DNA from: Stratiolaelaps scimitus | Taxonomy: Eukaryota > Arthropoda > Arachnida > Mesostigmata > Laelapidae | Reading direction: 5' to 3' | Assembly (NCBI GenBank): GCA_019614645.1 | Contig: JABWDB010000016.1 | Location: 6,219,501 to 6,283,500, forward strand | DNA: 64,000 bases | Shown here: positions 11,358 to 22,761 of the stretch, one piece after another | How the letters are laid out: each line of letters opens with the position of its first letter | How positions within the stretch are numbered: the stretch's first letter is position 1 | Notes under the pieces: generated by a model | Seen by the model: only the letters and a program-made list of their open reading frames with translations | The model's database searches: none | Told to the model about the DNA's origin: nothing | Made by a program: the position numbers and the translations under genes

Positions 11358-12863
11358 TCCAGGAAGATACGTTATCTGAGGAAATTTTGGCCGCCGTTCA
11401 GTTTTTTCCTCGAAGCTCGGCAGCAGGCCCTGATGGTCTAAGACCTCATACCTTCGTGACTTATTATCCTCTGCCTTAGGTGACGTTGCGACAAAACTAG
11501 GAACTGCGCTGGCAGCATTTATCGATATTATAAGGTTTGGCTCCGTACCGCCTGGATTAAAGCTATTTTATTTGGTGCCCGCCTCTTTGCCCTTTGAAAA
11601 AAGACAATTCGTTACGACTTCAACGTTACGTAGTATCACAGCTAAAATGTCCTGCAGATCTTTTCGAGAGAAAATAACTAGGGTCTTGGGAACTCATCAG
11701 CTTGTCTTTGGAACCCCACGCGGCATGGAGGCTGCAATTAATTGTACCCGTTCCTTCATCCTTAGTAGCTCAAGCTCTTCTATACTAGTTAAGCTGGACC
11801 TTCGCAACGCTTTCAACTCCTTACATCGCGATCTAATTCTCAAAGCGGTGAGAGATCATGTAGCCGAATTTTTCAATCTATCTGACCAAGCATATCATGA
11901 ACCATCTCTGCTATTTCATATTGAAAATATGTTATCCTCTGCAACTGGCATTCAACAAGGTGATCCGCTTGGACCCGTTTTGAAGGAGTTAGTTGACTCC
12001 TCGCCATCTCCTTTAAACCTTTGGTACCTTGTCGAATGCATCTTAGATGGAGATATTGAGACGGTTTTAGTTGATATTAAGAAAGTTTTGGCATTTCAAT
12101 CTCAATCGGACCTGTTTATAAACCCGGCCAAAAGTGAAGTCTTCACCTTCTCTTCAGACCTTTCTACCTGATCTTCATTAGTTCAAGCAGTTCGCAACAT
12201 ACTTGCTGGATGCAAAGAAGTGAGAAAAGACAACCTCGATCTACTAGGACGTCCTTTACTTTCTGACGGATTTCGAACTCGTTTAAAATCAAAGTATGAA
12301 AAAGTTTAGGTTATGCTGGAAAGGTTGTCCTTACTAGGGGCACTCAGAGGCCTTCATTTAATGAGGACTTCATTGTCTGTGGACGAATTATCCACTTGTT
12401 CGGAGGTTGCAATATGTCAGACGAACACGATCTACTGGACTTATACAATGATCAAGTTATGGATTCTTTGTCTTTTTTGTTAACGATTCAACTTTCTCCG
12501 ATAGCTCAAAAAACGAGCACCACTTCCTGTTGGGATAGAGGGACTTGGTCTGTAAGCAGCAGCTTCTCGAGCTGGACCCAGTGTCATCGCGTCTATGTAT
12601 TCGATTTCTGATCTGCTCATAGAACTAGTAAAATACTTGGAAGCACTTTGTATCAAGCAACAACTTAAATCAGAGGAATATTACAAAGCTGCACACCCGT
12701 CCGCGTAGCACACGACGTCTGCAGCTTCGTAACCTCATGGGCCTTTACCTTGTTCCTTAATAGCACGGGATTTGTTTTTACAGGCTTCTCATTCGGTTGT
12801 GCTCCTCATGCTACCTCTGTCGATACGATTTTCTCGTTCTTTGTGGTCCAATCAGGAATTTTG
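11358..12863 (+). mobile_element. Degenerate non-LTR reverse-transcriptase relic, copy 2
   Basis: This is a near-identical copy of the relic at 5090-6595, offset by 6268 bases, with the same internal stops, the same frame breaks and the same WYLVEC at the catalytic box. Shared lesions show the element was dead before the tandem duplication. The longest open piece is 11572-12171. No copy follows truncated unit 3. Confidence 0.8.
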
Positions 12864-13259
12864 AAAAATGCTATTATGGGATAGCCTTTTATCTCGGCGA
12901 GTGAAAAGTTAGTGCTGCTGGTGCATGGGTTCAATGAGAGCAGTCGCGGCTAATTTATAAAATATTAGAACAAAAAGTGAATAAAATAACGCATCCACGT
13001 GTATATATTGGCCGTTGCAACCGAACGTTTTCAGCTGGCTGGACGCTCGATAAAGGAAACCAACTCTGGGTGTCGTTTGTTAGTACTCTGCAGCTGAAAC
13101 GCTCTTGAGTGTCAAGCTTGTAAAATAGCTGGGTCACTTGCGCTTGCCGAGCTCGAAGTTGAGCGTTCGACTTTAAACCCGCACACATCATACTCGTCCC
13201 CTATTCTTAGAAAACCGGGTATCGCTTCCACATCACCTTGATTCGGCGGTCTGCCGGGG

Positions 13260-13267
13260 TATGAATA
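13260..13267 (+). promoter_or_regulatory. Altered TATA box, unit 3
   Basis: The site reads TATGAATA where units 1 and 2 have TATAAATA, an A to G change in the core. It probably weakens the promoter and fits the decay of this copy. Confidence 0.45.
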
Positions 13268-13433
13268 CGCTGTTTGCTTAAAGTGGCAAACATGGTCAAG
13301 TAGCTGTACGACGTGTATAGAACCAGCCCCTCTTCATTATTATCCCTGCGAGACTCAGTCGAGTCAAGGTCGACTGACGAACTGATTGGCCATACAGAGT
13401 TTTCTTCGAAGTGTACAATCGTAATTTAATCGT

Positions 13434-13745
13434 ATGGCATTCGTAACGTATCTCGGTGTTCGACTGCGCGGCGTCTTCGTGCCCAGTGTGACGATGATAC
13501 CTGTCTTAGAGGAGGAAGCGATTAAAGTGTTAGTTTGTGTTAACGGTTGGCGTTTCCTGCGACAGCTCGAAGGGGATACAGCTAAATATATTGATCTTCT
13601 CCTTTACTCAACTGGAATGATTGTTTCAGCTATTATGTTGACTAATTTCTCATTCATTAAGACGTCCGCCCATTTTTATTCGTGTATGTGTACTCGGTCC
13701 AGTTCTGACAAGAGGCAAGCTGAAACGGATATGGATTTTCGTTGA
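13434..13745 (+). other. Conserved upstream ORF of 103 codons, unit 3
   Basis: This is the third copy of the ORF at 1125-1436, full length, with a predicted protein identical to that of unit 2. It remains open even though the adjacent protease copy is broken. Confidence 0.25.
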
Positions 13746-13865
13746 TTGTGTCGACGGCCAATTTCAATGAATGCGTTTATCAGAGGGGGCGTGATCTAGC
13801 CGCAGAATACTGCAGTCAGTAACGCCATTGTGGTTGCAGCAGTAGCCACGTCTAAGGCCTGAGAG

Positions 13866-15984
13866 ATGTTAAAATTCATTTGTTCACAGGCACAGTTTGC
13901 CCTTATCATCTGTGTGGTTGGCCTAACGTGTGTGTACTCCGATGACGAATGTGGAATTCGTAATCCCAACCGAAAATCCTATGTAGTGGGTGGCACCACC
14001 GCGCTCAGCAATGAATTTCCTTGGCAGGTTTCCTTGCAGGTATTTCATGCTTAAGTTGTCAAGTGCAAGCTGTGATTAGGTAATTCGCCTACGAACTAAT
14101 AGGCAACTGCCAAATCGCGAAGGCCGAAAAATTAAAACGAAAAATGTGTCACTACCAGTTCTGACTTAAGATTATAATGCAGGTTACTGCGGAACGGAAT
14201 GATTGCTAGTGGTGCTCTCAAGTCAAGTACGAACATGGAATAGTCTCTGAGCCTGTGTTGTGGCCCGAAGTCATGACTCGGTAGCTGCGATTGGAAGCTT
14301 AGTCATATTGCCGTAGACTCTTCCAACATCCTATTTATGTTGGCCAAAAATGTTTCTTCAAGGATGCTTGAATGTTTGATAGAGCTGTGGAATCCTTTAT
14401 TGTACCTATACCTAGACCCAGGGAACTAGAATACCATAAGGTACCACCGGTACTTAAACCACAACTCCTGCAAGGGTCGTCCATTTTTAGCTGTTAGTCA
14501 TTATCGTAATCCCCTCCGAGTCTTGTCTTTGGCACTTTTGGTTGGTGCATTTGCTAGTTTGGCCTTCGAAACAGTGCCAATTCTGTGATGGCCAGAAAGT
14601 ATGCGGTCCTTTTAAAGAATACGCTTTTTCTCATAACCATTCCTTTTGACCACTGCGATGTCATATTATCGAATATCATTAGCGGGTTTTTTCGGAGGTA
14701 TAGGCCGGTTGCTCACATCGACTCCCACCCCCCACTGACACTCATATTCAGACCGATATGGCAGGTTTGCGTGGTGCTCCCCGAAGGAAGTTGATTTGCC
14801 TATTGAACGATAAACACAGACCGCCATGTTGACACTATCATATCACCGGCTGGGCAGCAACCTTCGGGGCAAGAAGCGAATCTAGAATTGATGGGTTAAC
14901 TTGAGTGGTCACTGGAAATATAATATTTGCCCTATTTCTAGCTACAAGCGGCAGTAATCTCATCTGATTACGCATCAATATGTGGTGCCTTCGCGAGGTT
15001 ATGGACACAAGCTGGGGCCGCTTCATGCCTCTAACTAGCGTGAGATTCGAATACTTTTAGCGTGATACATCAGGCGCACGCAGCACGGCTAGTTTGTCAC
15101 AATACGAACATCTGTCATTTGAAATGACGAACCCGGTAGCAGCAATGACCACCAGCCAGCACCATGAAATAGCTCAACGCACTGAATTGAAATTTCAGAG
15201 AGTGTCCCAGGGTTTTCTCACACAATATCTTTCCGATATGTGCGGCGGCAGTATCATCAGCCATTCATGGGTTATAACCTCATCTCATTGCTTCGCTATC
15301 TCGAACGATACCGAATGGGATACCAACCCCGAGGATTGGTATATACTGGTTGGTAGCGATACCATGCGGTATGACGATGAGTTCAATTTTCCGGTTTCCT
15401 GCATAATTGTCCACCCGAAATTCGAGACTTTTAAACGGGTAAGTAATCGTGGTGGCTTGACACGCTACCAATTTGTTTGTTGACTTAGTCATTCGGGGAT
15501 TACAACGCTGCTCACGCATTGTGCAAATGGGTGAAGGACGTCGGTAAAACAGTTGGAATAAACTGTACCTCTACCTACTCATGCACTCATTTTGTAGGTT
15601 GCTTTTGTAAGCTCAGTTTGTCATGACTCATAACCAATACGGGTTACATATACCAGATAAACTATTATATATTAACCATTAAATCATAGAAAGGCCGCCC
15701 TGAGACGGGTAGCAAGGCAGATTCATGGTAGTGTTTTGTAACTCGCATTGCATACTCACAGCCGTCTGTCTCTTTGCTCAAAATGACATCGCCCTCATAA
15801 GATCTTTTGTTCGCTTCGACTTCACGAGCAGAAGGGTACTTCCGATTTGTTTTCGAACATTCGCGTACCCTAAATTATCTGACTTCAACACCAGCCGATG
15901 CGTGGTTTCCGGCTGGGGCCGGCTCGGATTTAAGCAGGGTACACCGACACACCTGCAGTATATGAATGTTCGCGTTATTCCCCG
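13866..15984 (+). pseudogene. Truncated chymotrypsin-family protease, gene 3
   Basis: Exons corresponding to 13866-14039, 15199-15438 and 15782-15984 match genes 1 and 2. Exon 1 gives a signal peptide, propeptide Cys and VVGG after KSY. Exon 2 holds His in VITSSHCF and exon 3 holds NDIALI. Three lesions are visible. The exon 3 acceptor is AA instead of AG (15780-15781). The homology ends just after the exon 3 donor, so the Ser-bearing exon 4 is absent. The TATA box is altered. A scan of 15997-16262 shows no GDSGGP. The retained frames are open and diverged in protein sequence, suggesting the copy was functional before truncation. It cannot make a catalytic serine protease. Confidence 0.85.
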
Positions 15985-15996
15985 GTAATACCATTT

Positions 15997-16262
15997 TCAA
16001 TCCCATGTTTCAATCCCATGCTAAAAAGTGGTGCCTAAAGTAGATCCGAGCTATTTCGGTTGCCCCCAGGAGTGCTACATCGAGAGAATCTAATAGATAC
16101 AGATTAATGATTAAGTTTATCGTTTCTCTAGGGATATTTCGAAGGATATTATACAACAAGACGACTAACTATTTTTTCTATTGACGCAAATATGAGAAAC
16201 CGGATGCAATCATATATCTTGAACGCGGTACTTGGCCTTGGCTTCACTGGTTGTATATTTCC
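15997..16262. other. Unique junction sequence between unit 3 and the right direct repeat
   Basis: Sequence here has no match in units 1 or 2. It opens with two tandem 13-base copies of TTTCAATCCCATG (15995-16020). No ORF of interest is seen. Confidence 0.6.
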
Positions 16263-16801
16263 TGAGTGCCCGTTTAAGCAGCTCAATGTGTGAGAAAAAA
16301 TCGTTGCGGCATTTAGAAACTAGTACTAAGAGGCCTTGCAACAGTAGTTGGTTCTAGAACTTGTGACAATTTTATAATAGTACTGTTTCCTGGTACAAAC
16401 ACTCTGCTCCAAATACTGCCGAAACAGGCTGCCGATATCTGAGTAGGTTACATTATTAGCTCCGATTCTCCAAGAGAGTTCGCCCGATCTGTGGAGACGA
16501 TGGTGTCACACAACATGTCTGGCATTACCGAACTGTCAAGACGTTTGATTTCATTATTGTTACAAGCGTAGAATAAGAGTTCAATGTAAACCTTAACAAT
16601 AGAAAACGGAAAGTCGGATATAAAAAATGTCTCCCTATAGAAACATGGTCAATGCCTGTCCTCGGTCAACTTCGATTGTCTTAAAGAGCTGCGACAAGCA
16701 GGATACGGAATGAGCGATTTGAGTGCTTAGGCTAGAGGTAGGGAAGATTTATCGTTTTGTGTTTATTAGTTTTGGCATTGTTCGAAGGATCGCACCGATC
16801 C
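16263..16801. repeat. Right direct repeat flanking the protease array (copy B)
   Basis: It matches 1-751 in the same orientation with several internal deletions. It ends in a perfect palindrome (16781-16807), beyond which the sequence is unique and leads into gene 4. Confidence 0.85.
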
Positions 16802-16807
16802 TTCGAA
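16781..16807. repeat. Perfect 12-bp inverted repeat at homology breakpoint
   Basis: TTCGAAGGATCG, then CAC, then CGATCCTTCGAA. The arms are perfectly complementary with a 3-base loop. The left copy of the surrounding repeat (723-751) has only part of this, so the palindrome arose at or defines the rearrangement edge. Confidence 0.85.
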
Positions 16808-17035
16808 TATGCCGCCAAATAAGACAAAATCTCGCACAGTTCTGATTTTCGTCTAATCAACGGAATAAGTCGACGACAGCTGATTTCAGAGGTCTCCGTA
16901 ATTCAGCTGACCATATGCGACCCGTTGACTTGTGCCTGCCATGCAGCCCTATTGTGATCATGGACGCTGAACCTTAAAGGCTTGAGTTAAAAAGGGAAGA
17001 CACCGTGGGCCTTGCGAAGACAACACGAAGGCGCT

Positions 17036-17040
17036 TATAA
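17036..17040 (+). promoter_or_regulatory. TATA box of gene 4
   Basis: TATAA, in the context GCGCTTATAACCG, lies 63 bases before the ATG. Initiation about 30 bases downstream would give a short 5' leader. Confidence 0.5.
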
Positions 17041-17102
17041 CCGTGTTCCCGAGCCGGAATTATTGCAAGAGCTCTAGTGGTTTAGCACATCGTGTGTGCA
17101 CA

Positions 17103-19429
17103 ATGTCTAAGTCCATTTACCTCAAGCTACATATTGCCATCTGCGGTCTTCTGGTATGCCTCAAGGCTGAAGCTCCCCAATTGGAGTGTGGGTTGCGCGC
17201 CGCCCGCCGTTCGTATATAGTAGCTGGCAAAGTGACTCAAGCCGACGAGTTTCCCTGGCAGGTCTCGATACAGGTATATCCAAGTTATGACCATTTTGCT
17301 CTGCCCGTTCGACATGATATTCTGTTATGCGTTATGAGGACTGTTGGAGAAGTGAACTGGAAATGTTTCTATTTTTATAAAGCAGAACCGCGGCTCGGTA
17401 ACTCGCATATGACAGTGCGGGGGAATATGTATTTCGTATTTTCAGAAAAAAGCTGACCAGAGTTCTGTAAGCGTTTGCGGCGGAGCAATCATTAGCAACC
17501 AATGGGTTGTAACAGGCGCTCTGTGCTTTGGCGTCGTTAAATACCAGCAAGTTAACCCCGAGAACTGGTACATCCGTGATAGCACACATAATATTCGTGG
17601 CCCAGATACCTGGGATCATTCTATTCAGTGCATCTTTATCCACCCGCACTACGACGGCTGGTTCAAGGTTGGTCCATTCCATGATTCGGAAGTTCGCTTC
17701 GTAGCGTCTGATATTGATGGCCACGTCCATAGTAAACTAGATTATCTACCATTTCGCACCGGACTGTGTTTTCGGATTTCGGCAAAATGATCCTTTGTTT
17801 AACTATGCCTTATTTCACATGAACGTCATTATAAAGAACATATTGTCGATGCCCATGTGTTTCTCCCTAAGAGAAACGTTTTTGGACACTGAAAACATCG
17901 ACTGACTTCTGCCGATTAGCTTGAAGCAAGTCTCGGTAGGAGGCTGTTGTAGAGGCTTTACCAGCAATTACTAGCTATAACTAAATGTGAAATTTACGGA
18001 GGTTTTCAATGGTCCGTCAGAAATGTTTCTTGTACTTTCGTGATCTCTGTACCAAGTGTGTCTACAGTTCTCAAATAGTCGCAATACATATTTTTTTCAA
18101 TAGAGCAGCAGAATTAGAAAAGGATTTCACGTTTGTGCGCACCCCAGAAGAGTGCTCTGCTCCTCTAAGCTATCTGCGGTTGCTGCTTCGTGCCACGCAA
18201 CTACAAACAGGCTGGTATATTTCATTGGTTCCCCAGCACAACATTGCCATGGCTAAGACCGTCACTCGCTTCTCGTTCTTGGATCGAACGCCGTTCCCAT
18301 TGTGCATCCCTGAGTATCGCCCGAATGAACAAGTCAGTTCGGCGTATAATCTATCCGAATGCTTGGTGTCTGGTTGGGGTGCCAGGGACGCTATACACCA
18401 AGACGACGATCCTGACTTGTTCTATACGAAGCTTCCCGTCGTGGACAGGTAACTATGCGTATCACAGATGTGAATGAAAGATTCATGTGCACCAAATGCC
18501 TCGGCTGAATATGGTCACACGTCCATGGCACTTAGACCGGTTAATGAAGTCAATTCTGACCCGAGGGGAGTGGCGGGATGTTTCTCCCGAATACGGAGCA
18601 TCATTGTTCGTGCATTCATTATTTTTCTCGTGAGAACAGACATCGGTTGTAAAGGTTCTGGGAATAGCAGACTAAACCGACCAATTTCTTTGGATATTGT
18701 GCTCTACATCTAAATCACCAGCGTCACCAGACCTTCGCCCACAGTTTCCCCTTAAACACGTACGTATTTATGTCATTTGTGGTCGCTATATCGCCTCGTG
18801 GGGGTGGCCTCCGTTTCACGACGAATTGGGAAACAAATTTGCGTTTTTATTCATAAAAATCTAGCTGGCTGCCCCGCCAACAGCACATTACCCAACAGAT
18901 GCGTGTATCTTCTTTCGGTTGGGTTGCTCAAACTTCAACATGACATTTGCGCGGCCTGGCGATCTCGGCTCACTTTTCTGTATTTCTGTTCAATTTCCTT
19001 TCAATGCTAGGCTACCGCCTAATCCCCACTTGGTGGCAGATATATGTAGTTACGCTTGAGCAGCAGGTGGCAGGCTTCTCAGATATTCCGAACCTGTTAC
19101 TAGTGAATACCGGCGCTGGGATAACCCTCTGTGCACATCTCTATTTCAGCGATATTTGTAAAGAAGACTATGCCAGACGTGGTTTGGAGGGACAGATTAC
19201 CAGCCATATCATTTGTGCCGGCGGAGATGACTACCGGACTCCCTGCAAAGGGGATTTCGGTGGCGCCCTCGCTTGCCGCAGCAACATTAATGGCAGATAT
19301 TATTTAATTGGTGTAACTAGCTTCAATATGGACTGCGGCCGACCAGGGGCCAGACAATTTCCTACTCTAAGCGAGTACGTTCCTCTACATGCAAACTGGA
19401 TTTTTGATGTGACACTCCACTATGGGTAA
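17103..19429 (+). CDS. Non-catalytic serine protease homologue (all three triad residues replaced), gene 4
   Basis: The model joins exons 17103-17273, 17446-17667, 18237-18448 and 19150-19429 (294 aa), with intron phases 0, 0 and 2 as in genes 1 and 2. The start is MSKSIYLK with a signal peptide, then a propeptide Cys (LECGLR) and IVAG after RSY. The fold markers are kept (FPWQVS, VCGGAIIS, SGWG, YYLIG and the Cys set). The triad is lost: His becomes Leu in VTGALCF, Asp becomes Asn in HNIAM, and Ser becomes Phe in CKGDFGGALAC. The frame stays open over every exon, so this reads as a maintained pseudoenzyme. The exon 2 donor (GTTGGT) is weak but falls at the conserved position. Non-catalytic S1 homologues in arthropods act as cofactors or decoys. 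The role here is inference. Confidence 0.85.
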
Positions 19430-19640
19430 TTCCATCATTTCTTGTACCTTCACGGTTTGACGGTATTTTTGTCATTCGTTGAAACAATCGATCATTCAAG
19501 AGTCATTGACTGAGGCATCATTGTCACTGAGGCAGAAACATCCAAACGCAGATAGGATTCATTCTGTGATTGCCTGAACTTGGAGAGGTGAGTTGTGCAA
19601 GATCCCGAGTCACTCGAATCTAGCGGTAACATGAGCAAGG

Positions 19641-19646
19641 AATAAA
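19641..19646 (+). terminator. Poly(A) signal of gene 4
   Basis: AATAAA lies about 210 bases after the gene 4 stop codon. It is the first such hexamer downstream. Confidence 0.5.
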
Positions 19647-19649
19647 TTT

Positions 19650-22600
19650 TGTCCGCTTACCGCGATACTGAAAAAGATCGGCATGTTTTCTTCCGAGCAA
19701 TGACCGTCTCAACCTTTTACAGAAGTTGGCCCAAGATTTTTTTGGTCACATCATGTTTGCTTTTTGTAGATGCTTTCCCGATTGATTCATATCGTCATTT
19801 TGGTATAGGCTAGGTGGGGTGTCTACGGCACGTGTAAGCTCGAGATAGGCCCGTTTGACGTATTGGGTATCATCGTCACATATACGTGCTCCCTACTGGG
19901 TCCAATTGTCCCAAGACCTGAAGTTATTAAGCGAAAGTAATCCTATGAAACGTGTGTGGATCATTTAAACATACAACTTTATATTCATATCGGGAAAAAG
20001 TGTACAGCCATCATAATAACGACACATAAATTACCCTGACTCTATTATGCAACCTCGTGTTTCTTCGTCACGAAATATTTTGCCTTCCTTGGACAAATGA
20101 TATTATGTGTGATAACAAACGAAAACCCTGACTGAAAAACGATTCGATCGATGCAGCACTAGAGTGATTGCACCCATTAAGATTAAATGAAAACTAGTCG
20201 TCCTTCAACCCTTCCATCACTGGAAAATGATCACACTCATTCCCACTTTGCCAGACTGGAATCGGAAGCAGTCTTCAGCTACATAAGCAATAAAGAGATT
20301 CGTAAGCGTTACTGTTCTGCTATACCATTCACTATAAAGTTCGGTCATCAATTTCTGGGTCTCTTCAACTCATTAAGGGGACTGTAGAAAGAAATAATTA
20401 GCAAAACGAATCCCTTCTACAGTTTGTTGGCGATTAGTAATCATTCAAATATGTGATATATGGAACTTCTTCGATTAGCTGCGTTCGGAAACTATAACGT
20501 ATGGAACTTTTACAAAGTCACGAAGGTTCCCACTCAATTATACTACATAGCATTGGCATATTGCGCATATTTAGCCAACCAGGAAGCGAAGTGCTTTTGT
20601 CCATTTGACCGTCAACTAAACAGGAGCTAATAAAGAATCAACCATAAACGAAACATAAGTGTTACAGGCCAGCAATAGGAGTATCGTAGGAAAACAGGCA
20701 AATGGGAGGTAGCTGTAAAAATTATAGATAACAATAGAAAGTCAGCAAAGACGAGCTTACTCCTTGTCAAAATAGAAGTAGACAAGGTGGAGAAAATTTA
20801 ACGAAATGGGAAGAGGTGGAGGAGACTAAACGCCGAAAAACAAAAGCTCTATACGCGGGGATATTGGTACCGCAGGAATCAACCGTTCGACTTCGAGTAG
20901 GGAACTGACAAATGTGTTATTGGACCAACTACAGTGAACTGAAAACGATACCAAATTCGATGGGCCGGCTATGAGTAATTGAATACCGACTTGAACATGC
21001 CACCCTCTCGCAGATAAACAAGGACGGGAGGTTCTCTTGCTTGTAATCTACACTCATTAGAAATGGGGTTCCAATAGTTGCAACATTGTTCGAGTTGCTC
21101 GCTTTCACCTGCTCCCCCTATGGGACAGGACTTCGCTCTACATGTTTAGGTGTTACAACAAGGACATGTCATGCCTTCAACACCGCCGTCAACGAATTGT
21201 AGTAAAATTTAAGTCAAGTTAAACAAGTATAATAGTCCGTTAACGTTTCAATATTGTGGAAACCAAGACACGGGCAATAGGTGTTTAGCATAAGATTCGA
21301 ACTGCGATGTTTCAGTCAGTGCAAAAAATATTAATTATCTAAGAATTTTCGCATGCATATATGCCATGAAATAAGACAACATGAGCGAAATCCGCTTTTT
21401 AGGTCATGGAGCCATAGGGTTCCCGGTTCGAATCCTACAGGGCACATGTGAATCGATGCATTCCTATATTTGCAAATTTGCTAATGAAGTTATTATATTA
21501 TGATTCTTAATTGGCCACTCCTGTCGGTTTGAACATGACCTTGCCCCTTCGTGGTCGATGAAATCAATGTTCTGGAAGTCATGTATTGAAGAAGTCGTCA
21601 AAAATTCCATTTATTTAAATTTCATAATACGTGAGGGTCAGATATGATTAAAGAAAAACACACATCATAATAATTTAAGCGAAATCATGGTGTGTTTAAG
21701 GAGCAGGGTTGATCCATGCAGCGCCATAGATCTTCACGATTGTGATTCCAGTTCATGCTTTTCTAAAACCAGCCTGCGGTCAGCACTTCGCGACCTCCGT
21801 AGGCTCAAAGGTAGCACGGACAAGAGATAGCCCTCACTCATTGAAACGTGAAGTCGTGGCTACGAACTAAAATAGATTTAGACATTACAAAATTCCCTCA
21901 AAAAATTACTGCGCAGTCCGACTGCCTAGATGATGTGACTTCAAGGCTAAATTTCGGTGATGACTTACCTAAGCAACTGTTGGCTGATATATTTTGCGAA
22001 GTCGGGAGATCTAAATCCTACTATCACAGCAATTTTAAAGAGACCCCAGATACATACTGACGCTTCTGAGCTCGACTGTTTCTGAAAGCCGAGAGAGAGG
22101 GAGAGAGAGATGAGCTCATTCCTCGTCCCTAACTTGGCTCGTGGAATAAAAACTGAACGCAACCTTGAGAATAATAATCCTACTATAGCTCTAGCATACC
22201 AGCTCGTCAGTCCTTAACCCCATACAGGATATTCAGCCCACACCACTAGTATATACATACACCTGGCCTCGTTGTTTCTATTGAAACATGCGTTTGGTCA
22301 AGCAAGTTAAGGTCAATTTACGCGATCACTCAGTGCTGGACGATGACTCACTTCTGTCTGATTTAGGTCATTTCTGTTTCGCACTACTCTACGAAGCGTA
22401 AAAATAGCAGGACTGACAAACCTGCTATACGCATCACACAAGAAAATCGCCAGATCAGCGTAACTTCATCCGCTGTACGTGATCCAGCCGTTCAATGCAC
22501 TACGCTCCTGTGGCCACGCATAATCCAAATTAATCGACAACGATTTCCGCTGTCACCTAGTGGATAAATTCGACTGAAGATTGATATCGTCCGCCACAAG

Positions 22601-22700
22601 CGGTGAACGGCGTCTGTCCGCCGGAACAAAACACGGTCAAACGCGAAGTCCAGGCTGGACAATGGTCTATCAATTGATGGGAAGCGACAGGACGGCCGTT
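19650..22700. other. Intergenic stretch between genes 4 and 5
   Basis: No protease exon or reverse-transcriptase motif is seen. An open frame without an ATG at 21848-22060 (WLRTKIDLDITKF onward) looks compositionally protein-like but matches nothing I recognise. A pol III B-box-like GGTTCGAATCC occurs at 21425-21435 without a folding tRNA. A GA-rich run lies near 22090-22112. Confidence 0.5.
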
Positions 22701-22761
22701 TAGTGATTTACTTTGAATGCTGCGACCGCAGGGGTCGTCCCAATTTATTGCCGTTTACAAG

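Larger units (their letters stand above)
7025..13113 (+). repeat. Tandem unit 2 (protease gene 2 plus reverse-transcriptase relic)
   Basis: This is the second copy of the unit starting at 763, with offsets of 6261-6272 bases along its length. It carries the same TATA box, upstream ORF, four protease exons, poly(A) signal and RT relic. Its right end joins unit 3 near AAGCTT at 13114, skipping about 0.2 kb that is present at the end of unit 1. Confidence 0.9.
13115..15996 (+). repeat. Tandem unit 3, truncated
   Basis: This third copy of the unit is about 6048-6020 bases downstream of unit 2. It starts within the promoter-side sequence (AGCTTGTAAAAT) and stops abruptly just after the exon 3 donor (GGTAATACCATTT). 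Intron 3, exon 4, the poly(A) signal and the RT relic are missing. Confidence 0.85.

Noticed and set aside
13866..19429. One fused gene using exons 1-3 of copy 3 and exon 4 of gene 4
   Set aside because: The exon 3 acceptor of copy 3 is destroyed, gene 4 has its own TATA and signal-peptide exon, and its exon 4 lacks the catalytic Ser.
21390..21460. tRNA gene suggested by GGTTCGAATCC
   Set aside because: The T-stem does not pair beyond two bases and no A box or anticodon arm fits upstream.
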